Positions 8,461-17,867 of a stretch of DNA of 64,000 bases are shown one piece after another (positions within the stretch are counted from its first letter, which is position 1; the number at the start of each line of letters is the position of its first letter). The DNA comes from Pseudoalteromonas sp. XMcav2-N. GTDB taxonomy: Bacteria; Pseudomonadota; Gammaproteobacteria; Enterobacterales; Alteromonadaceae. The stretch spans positions 1-64,000 of the forward strand of contig NZ_JAMXSF010000010.1 in assembly GCF_024124545.1 (NCBI RefSeq), written 5' to 3'. The position numbers and the translations under genes were made by a program. The notes below the pieces were generated by a model. The model searched no databases. It was not told the DNA's origin and saw nothing but the letters and a program-made list of their open reading frames with translations.

Positions 8461-10068
8461 ATGAAACCTAGTACAAAACCCCTGCTGGCTTTATCGGTGA
8501 TATTCGCCCTTGCGGCCTGCGATGGTGATAATGGAAAAGACGGGCAGGCTGGAATTAACGGTGAAGATGGCATCAACGGCGTAAATGGCAATACCGGTGC
8601 GAAAGGATTGACCAGCCTGTTAAGTCAGGTATCCCTGCCCATGGGTGATCCCCAATGCTACTTTGGGGGCATAGCGTTGCACTCAGGTGTCGACATTAAC
8701 AGTGATAACCAACTCAGTGGCGTGGAAGTCACCCAGACTAATTATGTGTGCCAACCATCTCCGCTTTCAGCACAAGGTTCTGCATTGCCTCATACCGCGC
8801 TACGCAGTGATCTGCAAAACGGCGATATTGCAGGCAGCACCTTCGAAATCCGAAATGGCGGTTATGGTTCGGATATGGTAGCCCACCCAACCAACAAAAC
8901 GCAGTTTTATGCTTTGACTGACCGCGGACCCAATGCCACATATACCGGGGAATACGGTAAAGGTAAGAAGTTTCCGACCCCCGACTATACGCCCCGCATC
9001 GGCTTATTTGAGCTGCAAAGCAACGGTCGCGTAGTCAAGTTAAAAGAAATTTTACTCAAGCGCCCTGATGGCACACCAATTACCGGTCTGCCTAATAGTT
9101 CTGATCTCGGGGGCACAGGAGAAACCCCCTATACAGCAGAAGGAGCGCCCATTTTGGTTGATAACTCTCAGCCGTATCATGAGCAGGATAACCCGCTCAA
9201 ACTAGACGATTATGGCCTGGACGGAGAAGGCCTGGTTGCCTTAAAAGATGGTAGTTTTTGGGTCAGTGATGAATATGGCCCACATATTGTCCACTTTGAT
9301 GCCAACGGCGTTGAACTGGCAAGAATTAACGCATTCGCAGAAGATAACCGGGTTGCACTACACCTGCCAGCTGAATTTGCCAATAGACGTGCCAATCGAG
9401 GCATGGAAGGCCTGGCAATCACACCAGACGAAAAAACACTGGTAGGTATAATGCAGTCTACCCTGTATAACCCCTCCAAGACTGTCAAAGATTTAGATAT
9501 CGTTCGTATTGTAACCGTCAACCTGGAAACCAAAGCAGTGGGACAATACCTGTACAAACAGGAAAAGAACCAGAATTCAAATTCTGGTATCGTTGCGCTA
9601 TCTGACTCTGAGTTTCTGGTTATTGAGCGAGATGGCGCATTTTATGGCACCAACCCGGATGCCATGAAACGCATTTATAAAATCAACCTCAGTGACGCCA
9701 CTAACCTGGAAGAAATCGCTTCATCGCCGTTGATAACGCAAGATAACGCGCTCGGTTTGGTTATTTCAGGCAAAACACTGGAAGAAGTGATCATGGAACA
9801 AGGCTGGGAAGCACTGAGTGACGCTGGGATTGTGCCTGTCACTAAATCTCTGGTACTCGATCTGATTGATCAGGTTGGTTATCCACACGACAAACTCGAA
9901 GGCATGTGGCTGATTGATAACACAAGGCTGGGTGTACTAAACGATGACGACTTTGCGACTTGGTCCACCGATGGTGTACTTGAGCAAAAATACCTGGATA
10001 CAGGCAAAACACAAGTAGACAGTAATCGACTTTTTTTATTTGAAAACCTTACCCTGGTGACCAATTAA
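8461..10068 (+). CDS. Lipoprotein with collagen-like linker and esterase-like (phytase-type) domain
   Basis: 535 aa. Residues 1-20 are a lipoprotein signal ending in the lipobox LAAC. Immediately after it come about nine Gly-X-Y triplets (GKDGQAGINGEDG...), a short collagen-like spacer of the kind that holds surface lipoproteins away from the membrane. Residues about 50-100 resemble a DUF7151-type module (two Cys, IALHSGVDINSDNQLSG). The rest (about 115-530) matches the esterase-like activity of phytase family: a six-bladed propeller-like fold with ALTDRGPN, DGEGLVALKDGSFWVSDEYGP and NRGMEGLAITPD. A phosphomonoesterase or phytase-related role is predicted but unproven. It is anchored in the cell envelope, transcribed alone, and followed by a strong terminator. 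Confidence 0.8.
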   Translation: MKPSTKPLLALSVIFALAACDGDNGKDGQAGINGEDGINGVNGNTGAKGLTSLLSQVSLPMGDPQCYFGGIALHSGVDINSDNQLSGVEVTQTNYVCQPSPLSAQGSALPHTALRSDLQNGDIAGSTFEIRNGGYGSDMVAHPTNKTQFYALTDRGPNATYTGEYGKGKKFPTPDYTPRIGLFELQSNGRVVKLKEILLKRPDGTPITGLPNSSDLGGTGETPYTAEGAPILVDNSQPYHEQDNPLKLDDYGLDGEGLVALKDGSFWVSDEYGPHIVHFDANGVELARINAFAEDNRVALHLPAEFANRRANRGMEGLAITPDEKTLVGIMQSTLYNPSKTVKDLDIVRIVTVNLETKAVGQYLYKQEKNQNSNSGIVALSDSEFLVIERDGAFYGTNPDAMKRIYKINLSDATNLEEIASSPLITQDNALGLVISGKTLEEVIMEQGWEALSDAGIVPVTKSLVLDLIDQVGYPHDKLEGMWLIDNTRLGVLNDDDFATWSTDGVLEQKYLDTGKTQVDSNRLFLFENLTLVTN

Positions 10069-10102
10069 CTTGCTACCGAATTTACACGGCTCCAATAACG
10101 TT

Positions 10103-10126
10103 AAAAGCCAGGATTTCCTGGCTTTT
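10103..10126. terminator. Bidirectional rho-independent terminator
   Basis: AAAAGCCAGG (10103-10112), loop ATTT, CCTGGCTTTT (10117-10126). The perfect stem is flanked by A and T tracts, so it can serve both the lipoprotein gene and the convergent peptide genes. Confidence 0.9.
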
Positions 10127-10146
10127 ATTATTTAGTTTTTGAACAA

Positions 10147-10374
10147 TCAGATGCTTGGATCGGGGCAGTTCATAAACTCATTTGAATAGCAGTTTCCATT
10201 AGTCGGGCAACCATAAAAGACCGCCGTATTACAATGCGGTTGCATAGTTGGTCCACATAAAGGTGCAAAATCGGTCGGATAACCGCCGGCTACTTTTGGT
10301 GTCATATTGTTTGGCAACGACTTGTCGTCAGCTGTCAAACCCTTGAGCTTCTTCTTGTTAAGTGTCAGTTTCAT
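10147..10374 (-). CDS. GG-leader Cys-rich peptide precursor
   Basis: 75 aa, starting at ATG 10374 with AAGGA nine bases upstream. The leader MKLTLNKKKLKGL followed by TPKVAGG is a lysine-rich, double-glycine leader like those of class I lanthipeptide-type precursors in Bacteroidetes and marine gammaproteobacteria. The presumed core (after residue 31) carries five Cys and the signature GCPTNGNCY. It is a close paralogue of the next gene, sharing leader and core pattern. The likely product is a secreted, possibly modified or disulfide-bonded natural-product peptide; no modification or C39-protease exporter gene is adjacent, so maturation would be in trans. Assignment to a named class is inferred. 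Confidence 0.7.
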   Translation of the reverse strand: MKLTLNKKKLKGLTADDKSLPNNMTPKVAGGYPTDFAPLCGPTMQPHCNTAVFYGCPTNGNCYSNEFMNCPDPSI

Positions 10375-10404
10375 GGCTTATTTTCCTTATACTATATATT
10401 GAGT

Positions 10405-10632
10405 TTATGCGGGGATCCGGCAGTACTGATCTCCATACGCGGTATAGCAGTCACCATTGGTTGGGCAACCCTGCTGTATGTCGGTATTGCAGGCAGGGTC
10501 AATCGTTGGGTAACACAGGATCGGATGGTTGGTATACGTACCACCCGCAACCTCAGGTGTCATTTCACCAGGCAAAGCATTGCTGTCAGCTGTCAGGCCT
10601 TTGAGTTTTTTCTTGTTGAGAGTCAGTTTCAT
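10405..10632 (-). CDS. GG-leader Cys-rich peptide precursor (paralogue)
   Basis: 75 aa from ATG 10632, preceded by AAGGA. The leader (MKLTLNKKKLKGLTAD...TPEVAGG) is nearly identical to that of the gene at 10147-10374, while the core differs but keeps the spacing: two Cys, then GCPTNGDCY and a terminal Cys. Conserved leader plus diversified core is typical of ribosomal peptide precursors. The two genes are 30 bp apart on the same strand and are probably cotranscribed, ending at the 10103-10126 terminator. No enzyme for modification is nearby. Confidence 0.7.
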   Translation of the reverse strand: MKLTLNKKKLKGLTADSNALPGEMTPEVAGGTYTNHPILCYPTIDPACNTDIQQGCPTNGDCYTAYGDQYCRIPA

Positions 10633-10721
10633 TACAATGTTCCTTATATTAAAACCCATTGTTAACACAATAAAAACAACTAATCAACAAAACAACCATA
10701 CAACAACCCAGTATCTGGAGG

Positions 10722-11729
10722 CTACTGCGCTTTGAGCACCTTAATTAGGGTATCTATATCTGCACGGCTAACACCCAGGTGGGTCACCAGCCTCATCCCC
10801 TGATATCCTGGGGTAATTTGGATCCCCTGCTCGACCAGCTTTTTAGCAATCTTATGAATATCAATTTCACTGGCAACATCCACGTAGACCAGGTTGGTTT
10901 GCACCTGATAAGCCGAAGTATTGAATCCATCCACTTCATTAAGTCGCTCAGCCAGATAACGCGCATTTTGGTGATCTTCACATAAACGCTCGACGTTGTT
11001 TTCCAGTACGTACAAGCCTGCTGCAGCGAGTATACCTGCCTGGCGCATACCACCTCCCAACATTTTTCTCAGGCGTCTAGCCCTGTAAATCAGCGCCTTA
11101 CTTCCCAATAGTAAAGAGCCAACTGGAGCGCCCAGGCCTTTTGACAGACAAATTGTCATAGAATCAAAATGCTGAGCGATTGCCCGAATGTCGACCTCTA
11201 ATGCTACTGCCGCGTTATATACCCGGGCGCCGTCAAGATGTAGCTGCAGTTTGTGTAAATCACAAAAGGCACGTGCCTGTGCCAGATAATCCAGGCTGAG
11301 AACCTTACCGCCAATGGTATTTTCCAGGCTAAGCAGCTTGGTACGGGCAAAATGAAAGTCATCCGGTTTTATATACGTTGTCAGCTTTTTCAGGTCTAAA
11401 CTGCCATCAGATTCGTTTTCAACAGGTTGCGGCTGCACCGATCCCAGTACCGCTGCACCACCCGCTTCATAGCGATAGTTATGCGCACTTTGCCCACACA
11501 AATACTCATCACCACGCTCACAATGCGCCAAAATGGCCAACAGGTTAGCCTGTGTGCCGGAACTCACAAACACCGCCGCTTCAAACCCGTGGCGCTGCGC
11601 TGCAAACTGCTCAAGCTGGTTTACCGTCGGGTCATCGCCATATACATCGTCCCCTACTTCTGCCTCCAGCATAGTTTGAAGCATGTTTTTACATGGTTTG
11701 GTCACGGTATCGGATCTGAAATCTATCAT
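10722..11729 (-). CDS. ltaE: Low-specificity L-threonine aldolase
   Basis: 335 aa PLP-dependent fold-type I enzyme that cleaves L-threonine and L-allo-threonine to glycine and acetaldehyde. The N terminus MIDFRSDTVTKP is the family hallmark. The Schiff-base Lys lies in CLSKGLGAPVGS (about residue 199), and LHLDGARVYNAA carries the PLP-contacting Asp/Arg. Length matches the family (about 330-345 aa). Cytosolic, apparently a single gene. Nothing unusual in the sequence. Confidence 0.92.
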   Translation of the reverse strand: MIDFRSDTVTKPCKNMLQTMLEAEVGDDVYGDDPTVNQLEQFAAQRHGFEAAVFVSSGTQANLLAILAHCERGDEYLCGQSAHNYRYEAGGAAVLGSVQPQPVENESDGSLDLKKLTTYIKPDDFHFARTKLLSLENTIGGKVLSLDYLAQARAFCDLHKLQLHLDGARVYNAAVALEVDIRAIAQHFDSMTICLSKGLGAPVGSLLLGSKALIYRARRLRKMLGGGMRQAGILAAAGLYVLENNVERLCEDHQNARYLAERLNEVDGFNTSAYQVQTNLVYVDVASEIDIHKIAKKLVEQGIQITPGYQGMRLVTHLGVSRADIDTLIKVLKAQ

Positions 11730-11797
11730 TGTCGTTTTTCCTGTTTGCAGCGATAAACTAAAGCGCCAGTAGAAAACATTTTTACCCTTTATACAAG

Positions 11798-12199
11798 TCA
11801 GAGGCTGTTACACAGATCGCTGTAACGCTTTTCTACCCGCCATGGCGGATTAAGGCGATTCTCACCAGCCCAGTATAATTTGATTTTATTACCTGATGGA
11901 TCTGCCACAATGGCTTCGCGCCAGAGGTATGACTCTTCGGTGGGTGCCTGCAACAACGCAATGCCCCGCGATTCAATCAGTGCGACCCATTCATCCAGTG
12001 CCTGATGCTCAAAATAAATGGTGGTGTTATGAATGATTTCGTCTGCACTCAGGGACAAAGAGAAAGTCGCATCTCCCTGTGGACACGCAAAGCGTGCATA
12101 ATGGGGCGTATCAACAATTTGTATAAAACCCAGCTTAAGATAAAACGTGACAGCATCATCCATATTGTTAACGCTCAATGTGACCTGATTTAAGTTCAT
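11798..12199 (-). CDS. VOC (glyoxalase/bleomycin-resistance fold) protein
   Basis: 133 aa with the paired beta-alpha-beta-beta-beta modules of the vicinal-oxygen-chelate superfamily: N-terminal LNQVTLSVNNMDDAVTFYLKLGF and C-terminal EAIVADPSGNKIKLYW, the latter with the usual Glu/Asp region for metal binding. Members include glyoxalases, dioxygenases and drug-binding proteins; the substrate cannot be told. It lies 69 bp upstream of the threonine aldolase gene on the same strand. Confidence 0.8.
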   Translation of the reverse strand: MNLNQVTLSVNNMDDAVTFYLKLGFIQIVDTPHYARFACPQGDATFSLSLSADEIIHNTTIYFEHQALDEWVALIESRGIALLQAPTEESYLWREAIVADPSGNKIKLYWAGENRLNPPWRVEKRYSDLCNSL

Positions 12200-12299
12200 A
12201 TTTTTTATCCTTTTTTATTTTTCATACGCGGTATTGCGCTGAAAGTGCAGCAAAGATAAAACCTCAACTTAGATTTAGGTCAATGACTTTTTATAAACT

Positions 12300-13435
12300 A
12301 AGTGGCTCTTTTATTGATGACCGCGTATGGGGTCATTTCGGAGTTAGATTGGTCGCCAATACCAAAGCGTCCCCATGACGAAGTATGCGCTCATTCCGGT
12401 ATTAGATTGGCTTCCAGTACCAATTCGTCCCCAGATCCTCACCTTCCCTCGTCATCCCGGCCAACGAGCCGGGAACCATTCGGTAGTCAATTAAAGTGCT
12501 ACAGATAATAATGCTGACTGTCAGATAACGAGATACAGTACGCTTTTTACTGAGTAAAGATTGCCAAACCGAACCGCCGGTAAGTAGATCCCGCATCAAG
12601 TGCGGGATGACAGGGGGTTGTGCGGGATGACCGGGAGTTGTGCAGAATGACCGCGTATGAGCTCATTCCGGTATTAGATTGGCCTCCAATACCAATTCGT
12701 CCCCATGACGAAGTATGCGCTCATTCCGGTGTTAGATTGGCTTCCAGTACCAATTCGTCCCCAGCTCCTCACCTTCCCTCGTCATCCCGGCCAACGAGCC
12801 GGGAACCATTCGGTAGTCAATTAAAGTGCTACTGATAATAATGCTGACTGTCAGACAACGAGATACAGTACGCTTTTTACTGAGTAAAGATTGCCAAACC
12901 GAACCGCCGGTAAGTAGATCCCGCATCAAGTGCGGGATGACAGGGGTTTGTGCGGGATGACCGGAAATTGTGCAGAATGACCGGGAGTTGTGCGGAATAA
13001 CAGGGAGTTGTGCGGGATGACCGCGTATGGGGTCATTCCGGTGTTAGATTGGCCTCCAGTACCAAAGCGTCCCCATGACGAAGTATGAGGTCATTTCGGT
13101 ATTAGATTAGCCTCCAATACCAAAGAGTCCCCAGTTCCTCACCTTCCCTCGTCATCCCGGCCAACGAGCCGGGAACCATTCGTCAGTCAATTAAAGTGCT
13201 ACAGATAATAACGCTGAGTGTCAGATAACGAGATACAGTACGCTTTTTACTGAGTAAAGATTGCCAAACCGAACCGCCGGTAAGTAGATCCCGCATCAAG
13301 TGCGGGATGACAGGGGGTTGTGCGGAATAACAGGGAGTTGTGCGGAATAACAGGGAGTTGTGCGGAATGACCGCGTATGGGGTCATTCCGGTGTTAGATT
13401 GGCCTACAGTACCAAGTACGGTAATCAAATGAACA
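12300..13435. repeat. REP-like compound repeat cluster A1 (three long units)
   Basis: Three units starting near 12451, 12781 and 13151. Each has a left palindromic arm (GTCATCCCGG...GCCGGGAACC), a spacer of about 120 bp shared between copies, and a right arm (GATCCCGCATCAAGTGCGGG) ending CGGGATGAC. Units are joined by sequence repeating ATTCCGGT-TTAGATTGGC and by 20-bp microrepeats. The same spacer recurs in cluster A2 on the far side of the efflux operon. Short reading frames inside are repeat-derived and not genes. Confidence 0.9.
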
Positions 13436-13437
13436 AC

Positions 13438-16400
13438 CTAAGCTCTTACCTGCGATTCAGTCAGGTGATGTTGTGCCGCCAGCCCTCGGTCTTCAAGGAC
13501 CACATACAGACAGGGCAAAATAAACAACACCAGGAAAGACGAAGCCGCAATACCAAAGAGCAAACTCACCACCAGCGGCTGTAAGATTTGCGCCTGCAAG
13601 CTGGTTTCCAGTAGCAACGGTAGCATGCCTGCGACTGTGGTTGCGGTGGTGATAAATACCGCTCTGAACCTTTCTAGTGCGGCCTGCACCGCAGCCTGGT
13701 GGGCATCCAGCCCCTCCTTTTGATGTTCCTTAATATAGGTGACCAACAAAATGGAGTCATTCACCACAATGCCCGCCAGGGATACAAACCCCATCATGCT
13801 GGGAATGGTAAAATCGTAGCCCAGTAACACATGCCCCCAAAGTGCGCCAATCAGAGCCAGTGGTATAGCCAGCATGACCATCACAGGCTCCATATAACTT
13901 CTGAACTGAAAACTCAAAATGATAAACACACCGACCAGACCCATCAGGAACTTCTTACCGATAGATGAACCTGTACTGCCCCCTTCTTTCACCTCACCTT
14001 CATAGCTTACTGACAGAGACGGATACTTATCCAGCAGCTGGGCAACGACAGTTTTGTCGACCGCGGCAATTATCTCGCCGGTATTGGCAATCGCAGCATC
14101 AACATCACCAATGATGGTCACCGAACGTTGACCATCAACCCGATTAATCCGTGCATAGCCCCGGGCCGGGATAAGCTCTGCCACTGCCGATAACGGGATC
14201 TGCCTGCCATCGGCCAGTGTGATTGGGTAATTCTGTAGCTGCCACCAGGATGCCTTATCTTCTTTTCTTAGTCGTACGTCCAGTTCAATAGTTTCGTCTC
14301 CACGCTGAAACTCATCGGCCTTTTGACCGAAAAAAGCGGTTCTGAGCTGGTTGGCAATCGTTGCCCCATCAACACCCAAAGACATAGCCCCCGGCAACAG
14401 ACGCACCAGCCACTCCTCCTTACCCGGGCGCAGATCATCCATCAGATTTTGCACACCATCATACTCGGCCAGCGCCTGCTGGATTTCAAACGAGGCACTC
14501 GATAACATGGCGAGATCATTGCCATACAAGCGGATCTCTATTGCCCGCCCGGCTGGGCCAACTGCTGGTTGCTTAAAGGCCAGCGCCAGCGCGCCCGGGA
14601 TTTCACCGACTGCATCACGCCAGCGATCCTGAAGTACCAGCAGGCTGGTATTGCGCGTTTCAGCCGTGAGCAAATCGGCACGTACAGTGGCAACATGGGT
14701 CCCTTCTTCACCGGCATCCTGATTGTTGTTGTATTCAACTATCACATTTTGCACCAGCGCCTGCTGCTCAGGTTGCACTGGTGTAAGCTCCTGATTTAGT
14801 TTGTTAAGTTCATCTACTGCGTGGGCAACCAGCTGTTCAGTCTCGTATAACGGCGTGCCTTGCGGCATCAGCAGTCTCATTTCAAGAATATCGCCTTCCA
14901 GCTCGGGGAACGCTTTGAACTTTAAAAATCCCCCCGCCATTAAAGAAATACTGAGGAAGAACAGCGCCAGTACCCCACCAACTGCGGCATAACGGTAAGT
15001 CACCACACGTTCAACCCATTCAACCAGTACCTCTGTGCGAAAGCGTTCAAAGCGCTGATTAAACCGAGCTTTGAATCCAGACTCCGGCTCATCCTGTTTT
15101 TTATGCAGTGAATGCAACAGATGATTGGGCAAAATAAGGAAAGCCTCGACCAGACTCACCACCAGCACAGCCAGCAGCATTTGCGGAAACACCTTCATGA
15201 TTTGACCAATATCACCGGCGATAAAGGCCAGCCCGACAAACACTGATGCCGTGGTTAAAAAAGACGACAGTACGCCAGGCGCTACTTGTTTTACGCCTTT
15301 AATCACCCCGTCATCAATGCTTTCACCTCGCTCAACATGGCTGGCAATACTCTCAGCAATCACTATCGCATCATCCATCAGAATACCTATGGCCATGAGC
15401 ATGCCAACCATAGAGATCATATTGATACTCACGCCCAGCACAGTCATCAGCCAGAATGCCCCAAGAAAGGAAATAGGTAGCCCCATCGACACCCAAAAAG
15501 AATAACGCCAGGTGAAAAACAGCCACATTACCGCAAAGACAAGCAGAAAACCTTGCCAGGAGTTAGTCGTCAACATGGCCAGGCGATCAGAGACAATTTT
15601 TGCCTGATCAGAGGTCAATGCCATCTCAATACCTGCAGGCAGTAGCCGGCGTTCTGACTCAACAAATTTATACACTTGCTCGACCAGATCGAGCGCATCC
15701 TGTGCTTTGGTTTTCTTAATTTTCAGCAGTGCAGCAGGTTTACCATTAAACTCAACTTTCGCCTCATCCAGTTCAAACCGCTCCGTGATCTGACCAAGAT
15801 CTTTCAATTTTAGCTGGCCGCCAGACTGAGTGCTGGCAATCACCAGCTCGCCCAACTCTTTGGCCGTCACCCCTTGCTGGTCAAAGCGAATTTGCAGAGT
15901 TTTTCCCTGAGTCTCTAAATTACCTGCCGGCAGTTTGATATTTTGCCGTTCAATATGGCTTACGACATCATTGATGGACAATCCATATTGACGCAGTAAA
16001 GCCAGCGACAACTCAACTCGTAACTGTCGATCTGAAAAACCATGAATTTCTACCAAAGAGATATCGGGTAATCGCTGCAACTTATGCTTAACTGACTCAG
16101 CATAATCTTTGAGTTCCGCAGAAGGTAAATCTGCACTGATGGCCAAAGTGATCAGGGACTCGGTACGGCCAAGTTCCTTAATGACCGGGCTTTCAGCCTT
16201 GTCCGGAAACGTGTCGATGGCATCTACCTCGGTTTTTACATCCGACATCAGTCGGGTGATATCACCACCTTCTTGCATCTCGACTATCATTTTGGCCATG
16301 CTTTCGCGCGCTTCACAGCTGATCTGCTCTATGTCGCTGAGCCCATCCATTGCTTCTTCCAGTGGCACACATAATGCCAGTTCCGATTCCTCCGGATTGG

Positions 16401-16554
16401 CCCCGGGATATGGCACACTGACCTGAATTTGACTGGGTGCAATTTCCGGAAAAGTTTCCCGCTTAAGCTGTGGCAGTGCGCTCAGCCCAAGTACAATAAT
16501 GGCCAACATAAGCAAGTTGGCTGCCGTCGGGTGACGGGCAAAGTAGGCAATCAT
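13438..16554 (-). CDS. RND efflux transporter, inner-membrane permease
   Basis: 1038 aa, the usual length of AcrB/MdtB-type HAE-1 pumps. TM1 is at the N terminus (LLMLAIIVLGLSALP), followed by porter domain 1 (VPYPGANPEE, the conserved PYPGA motif). The TM2-6 bundle carries the proton-relay Asp pair in AIGILMDDAIVIAE, and the second half repeats the arrangement (SLAGIVVNDSILLV). It forms the trimeric proton-driven pump of a tripartite system with the adaptor encoded just upstream (4-bp ATGA overlap). No outer-membrane factor gene is adjacent. The 3' end abuts repeat cluster A1. Drug substrates are unknown. Confidence 0.93.
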   Translation of the reverse strand: MIAYFARHPTAANLLMLAIIVLGLSALPQLKRETFPEIAPSQIQVSVPYPGANPEESELALCVPLEEAMDGLSDIEQISCEARESMAKMIVEMQEGGDITRLMSDVKTEVDAIDTFPDKAESPVIKELGRTESLITLAISADLPSAELKDYAESVKHKLQRLPDISLVEIHGFSDRQLRVELSLALLRQYGLSINDVVSHIERQNIKLPAGNLETQGKTLQIRFDQQGVTAKELGELVIASTQSGGQLKLKDLGQITERFELDEAKVEFNGKPAALLKIKKTKAQDALDLVEQVYKFVESERRLLPAGIEMALTSDQAKIVSDRLAMLTTNSWQGFLLVFAVMWLFFTWRYSFWVSMGLPISFLGAFWLMTVLGVSINMISMVGMLMAIGILMDDAIVIAESIASHVERGESIDDGVIKGVKQVAPGVLSSFLTTASVFVGLAFIAGDIGQIMKVFPQMLLAVLVVSLVEAFLILPNHLLHSLHKKQDEPESGFKARFNQRFERFRTEVLVEWVERVVTYRYAAVGGVLALFFLSISLMAGGFLKFKAFPELEGDILEMRLLMPQGTPLYETEQLVAHAVDELNKLNQELTPVQPEQQALVQNVIVEYNNNQDAGEEGTHVATVRADLLTAETRNTSLLVLQDRWRDAVGEIPGALALAFKQPAVGPAGRAIEIRLYGNDLAMLSSASFEIQQALAEYDGVQNLMDDLRPGKEEWLVRLLPGAMSLGVDGATIANQLRTAFFGQKADEFQRGDETIELDVRLRKEDKASWWQLQNYPITLADGRQIPLSAVAELIPARGYARINRVDGQRSVTIIGDVDAAIANTGEIIAAVDKTVVAQLLDKYPSLSVSYEGEVKEGGSTGSSIGKKFLMGLVGVFIILSFQFRSYMEPVMVMLAIPLALIGALWGHVLLGYDFTIPSMMGFVSLAGIVVNDSILLVTYIKEHQKEGLDAHQAAVQAALERFRAVFITTATTVAGMLPLLLETSLQAQILQPLVVSLLFGIAASSFLVLFILPCLYVVLEDRGLAAQHHLTESQVRA

Positions 16555-17867
16555 AACGTCTGCTCCTCGCTCACCTGATTTTGAGTGCGCAATGCACGAC
16601 CCGGCACAGCGGGGATCACATCACTTACGACTATCACTTCACCTTCACGCACACCGCTTCTGATCACAGTTCGGCCATTGGATTCAAATGCCACTTCAAC
16701 GTGACGGATCGTCAGTTTTCCGTCTTCGAGCAGATAAAGTCTGCGACCATGAAGTGCGTCGGAAGGCACCGACAACAGCGGCCTTGGCGCACCTTTTACT
16801 TTAACCTGCACATACATATCGCTGATCAAAGGTGGCCGTTTGCCAGGCTCAAAAGCTTTGTAATCAAACGCTACGTCGACAATCAAGGTGACCGTATTAC
16901 CTTCAGGGTCAATACTCTCACCCACACTGGTTAACTTGCCCTGCCAGCTATACTGTTTATTACCAATATATAAACTGGCCTCAGCTTCGAGGTCCCAGGT
17001 TTGTACATCCGGAAACTCCCCTTTAATCAGTTGAGGAGACAGGTATTGTCCAAAATGCCGCATATCGCTGAGTGCAACCTGTACCGGTATCTCCATCAGG
17101 TCCGTTCGGTGCGCTGTGACCAGGCTTTCACGCTCGGCAACCACTTGCTGCATCTCAACGTTCACATTGGCTATTCGCGCGTCAAACGGTAAGGTGATGG
17201 TGGTTTTTGCCAGTTTGCGCTCGGCCTCACTCAGCCTGGCCTGTGCCAGTTTAACTTTAGCCTGTGCCACTGCCATATTATCGGGATGCTGGTCCACGGC
17301 GTTTTTCACATCCAGGACTTTTTGCTCTTGTGCCCAAACATTAGCCTGCTCGGCATCCACCGTAGAAGCAGACACAGAGCCCGAATTTAAAAGCCCCTGC
17401 TTACGTTTCAGCTCCTTTTGCAACACACTCAGGCGCTGCTCTTCCAGTCTCAGCGATAACGCCAGCTTTTCATCGTTAAGCTGAGTACGAGACAGCTCGG
17501 CTTCCGCGGAATTAAGGTCGGATCGAGCCTGAGCCAGCTTTAGCTCATAATCAATGGGGTCTATTTTCAGCAGTACGGTGCCAGCGCTAAGCGCTTTACC
17601 TTTTTCCAGCTTTGGATGTCGATAGATGACTCGACCACTGACTTCAGACAATGCCTGCCAACGCTCTTTTGGCCGCACCCTGCCAAACCCTGTCACATAA
17701 GGTTCGATCAGAGTACTTTTAACTTCAGCCGTCTCGACCAGTAACGCATCTACGCCATTGCGGTGTTTTTGTGGCGGCTTTTTCCCCGACGCCAGGGCCA
17801 CTAAAATGACAATACCCAGCACAGGTAATACCAACAGCCAGCGTCTTTGTTGCCAGTTAATCTTCAT
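16551..17867 (-). CDS. RND efflux periplasmic adaptor (membrane fusion protein)
   Basis: 438 aa from ATG 17867; upstream in-frame codons overlap the TetR gene and are not conserved. The N-terminal membrane anchor (WLLVLPVLGIVILVALASG) is followed by a lipoyl-like half-motif, a long alpha-hairpin coiled coil (about residues 100-210, rich in Ala/Leu/Glu heptads) and beta-barrel domains. The protein bridges the RND pump to an outer-membrane channel. Start and stop overlap neighbouring genes (11 bp with tetR-type gene, 4 bp with the pump), so TetR-MFP-RND is one translationally coupled operon. Confidence 0.9.
   Translation of the reverse strand: MKINWQQRRWLLVLPVLGIVILVALASGKKPPQKHRNGVDALLVETAEVKSTLIEPYVTGFGRVRPKERWQALSEVSGRVIYRHPKLEKGKALSAGTVLLKIDPIDYELKLAQARSDLNSAEAELSRTQLNDEKLALSLRLEEQRLSVLQKELKRKQGLLNSGSVSASTVDAEQANVWAQEQKVLDVKNAVDQHPDNMAVAQAKVKLAQARLSEAERKLAKTTITLPFDARIANVNVEMQQVVAERESLVTAHRTDLMEIPVQVALSDMRHFGQYLSPQLIKGEFPDVQTWDLEAEASLYIGNKQYSWQGKLTSVGESIDPEGNTVTLIVDVAFDYKAFEPGKRPPLISDMYVQVKVKGAPRPLLSVPSDALHGRRLYLLEDGKLTIRHVEVAFESNGRTVIRSGVREGEVIVVSDVIPAVPGRALRTQNQVSEEQTL

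Noticed and set aside
8142-8471. Plus-strand 109-aa frame upstream of the lipoprotein
   Set aside because: It overlaps the racemase start antisense and the lipoprotein start; composition looks non-coding.
12302-13428. Several 60-80 aa reading frames in repeat cluster A1
   Set aside because: They read through the repeat arms on either strand, encode the same peptide in each copy and have no ribosome sites; they are repeat artefacts. The same applies to frames in 18666-19539, 28082-29210, 45178-46406 and 59413-60800.
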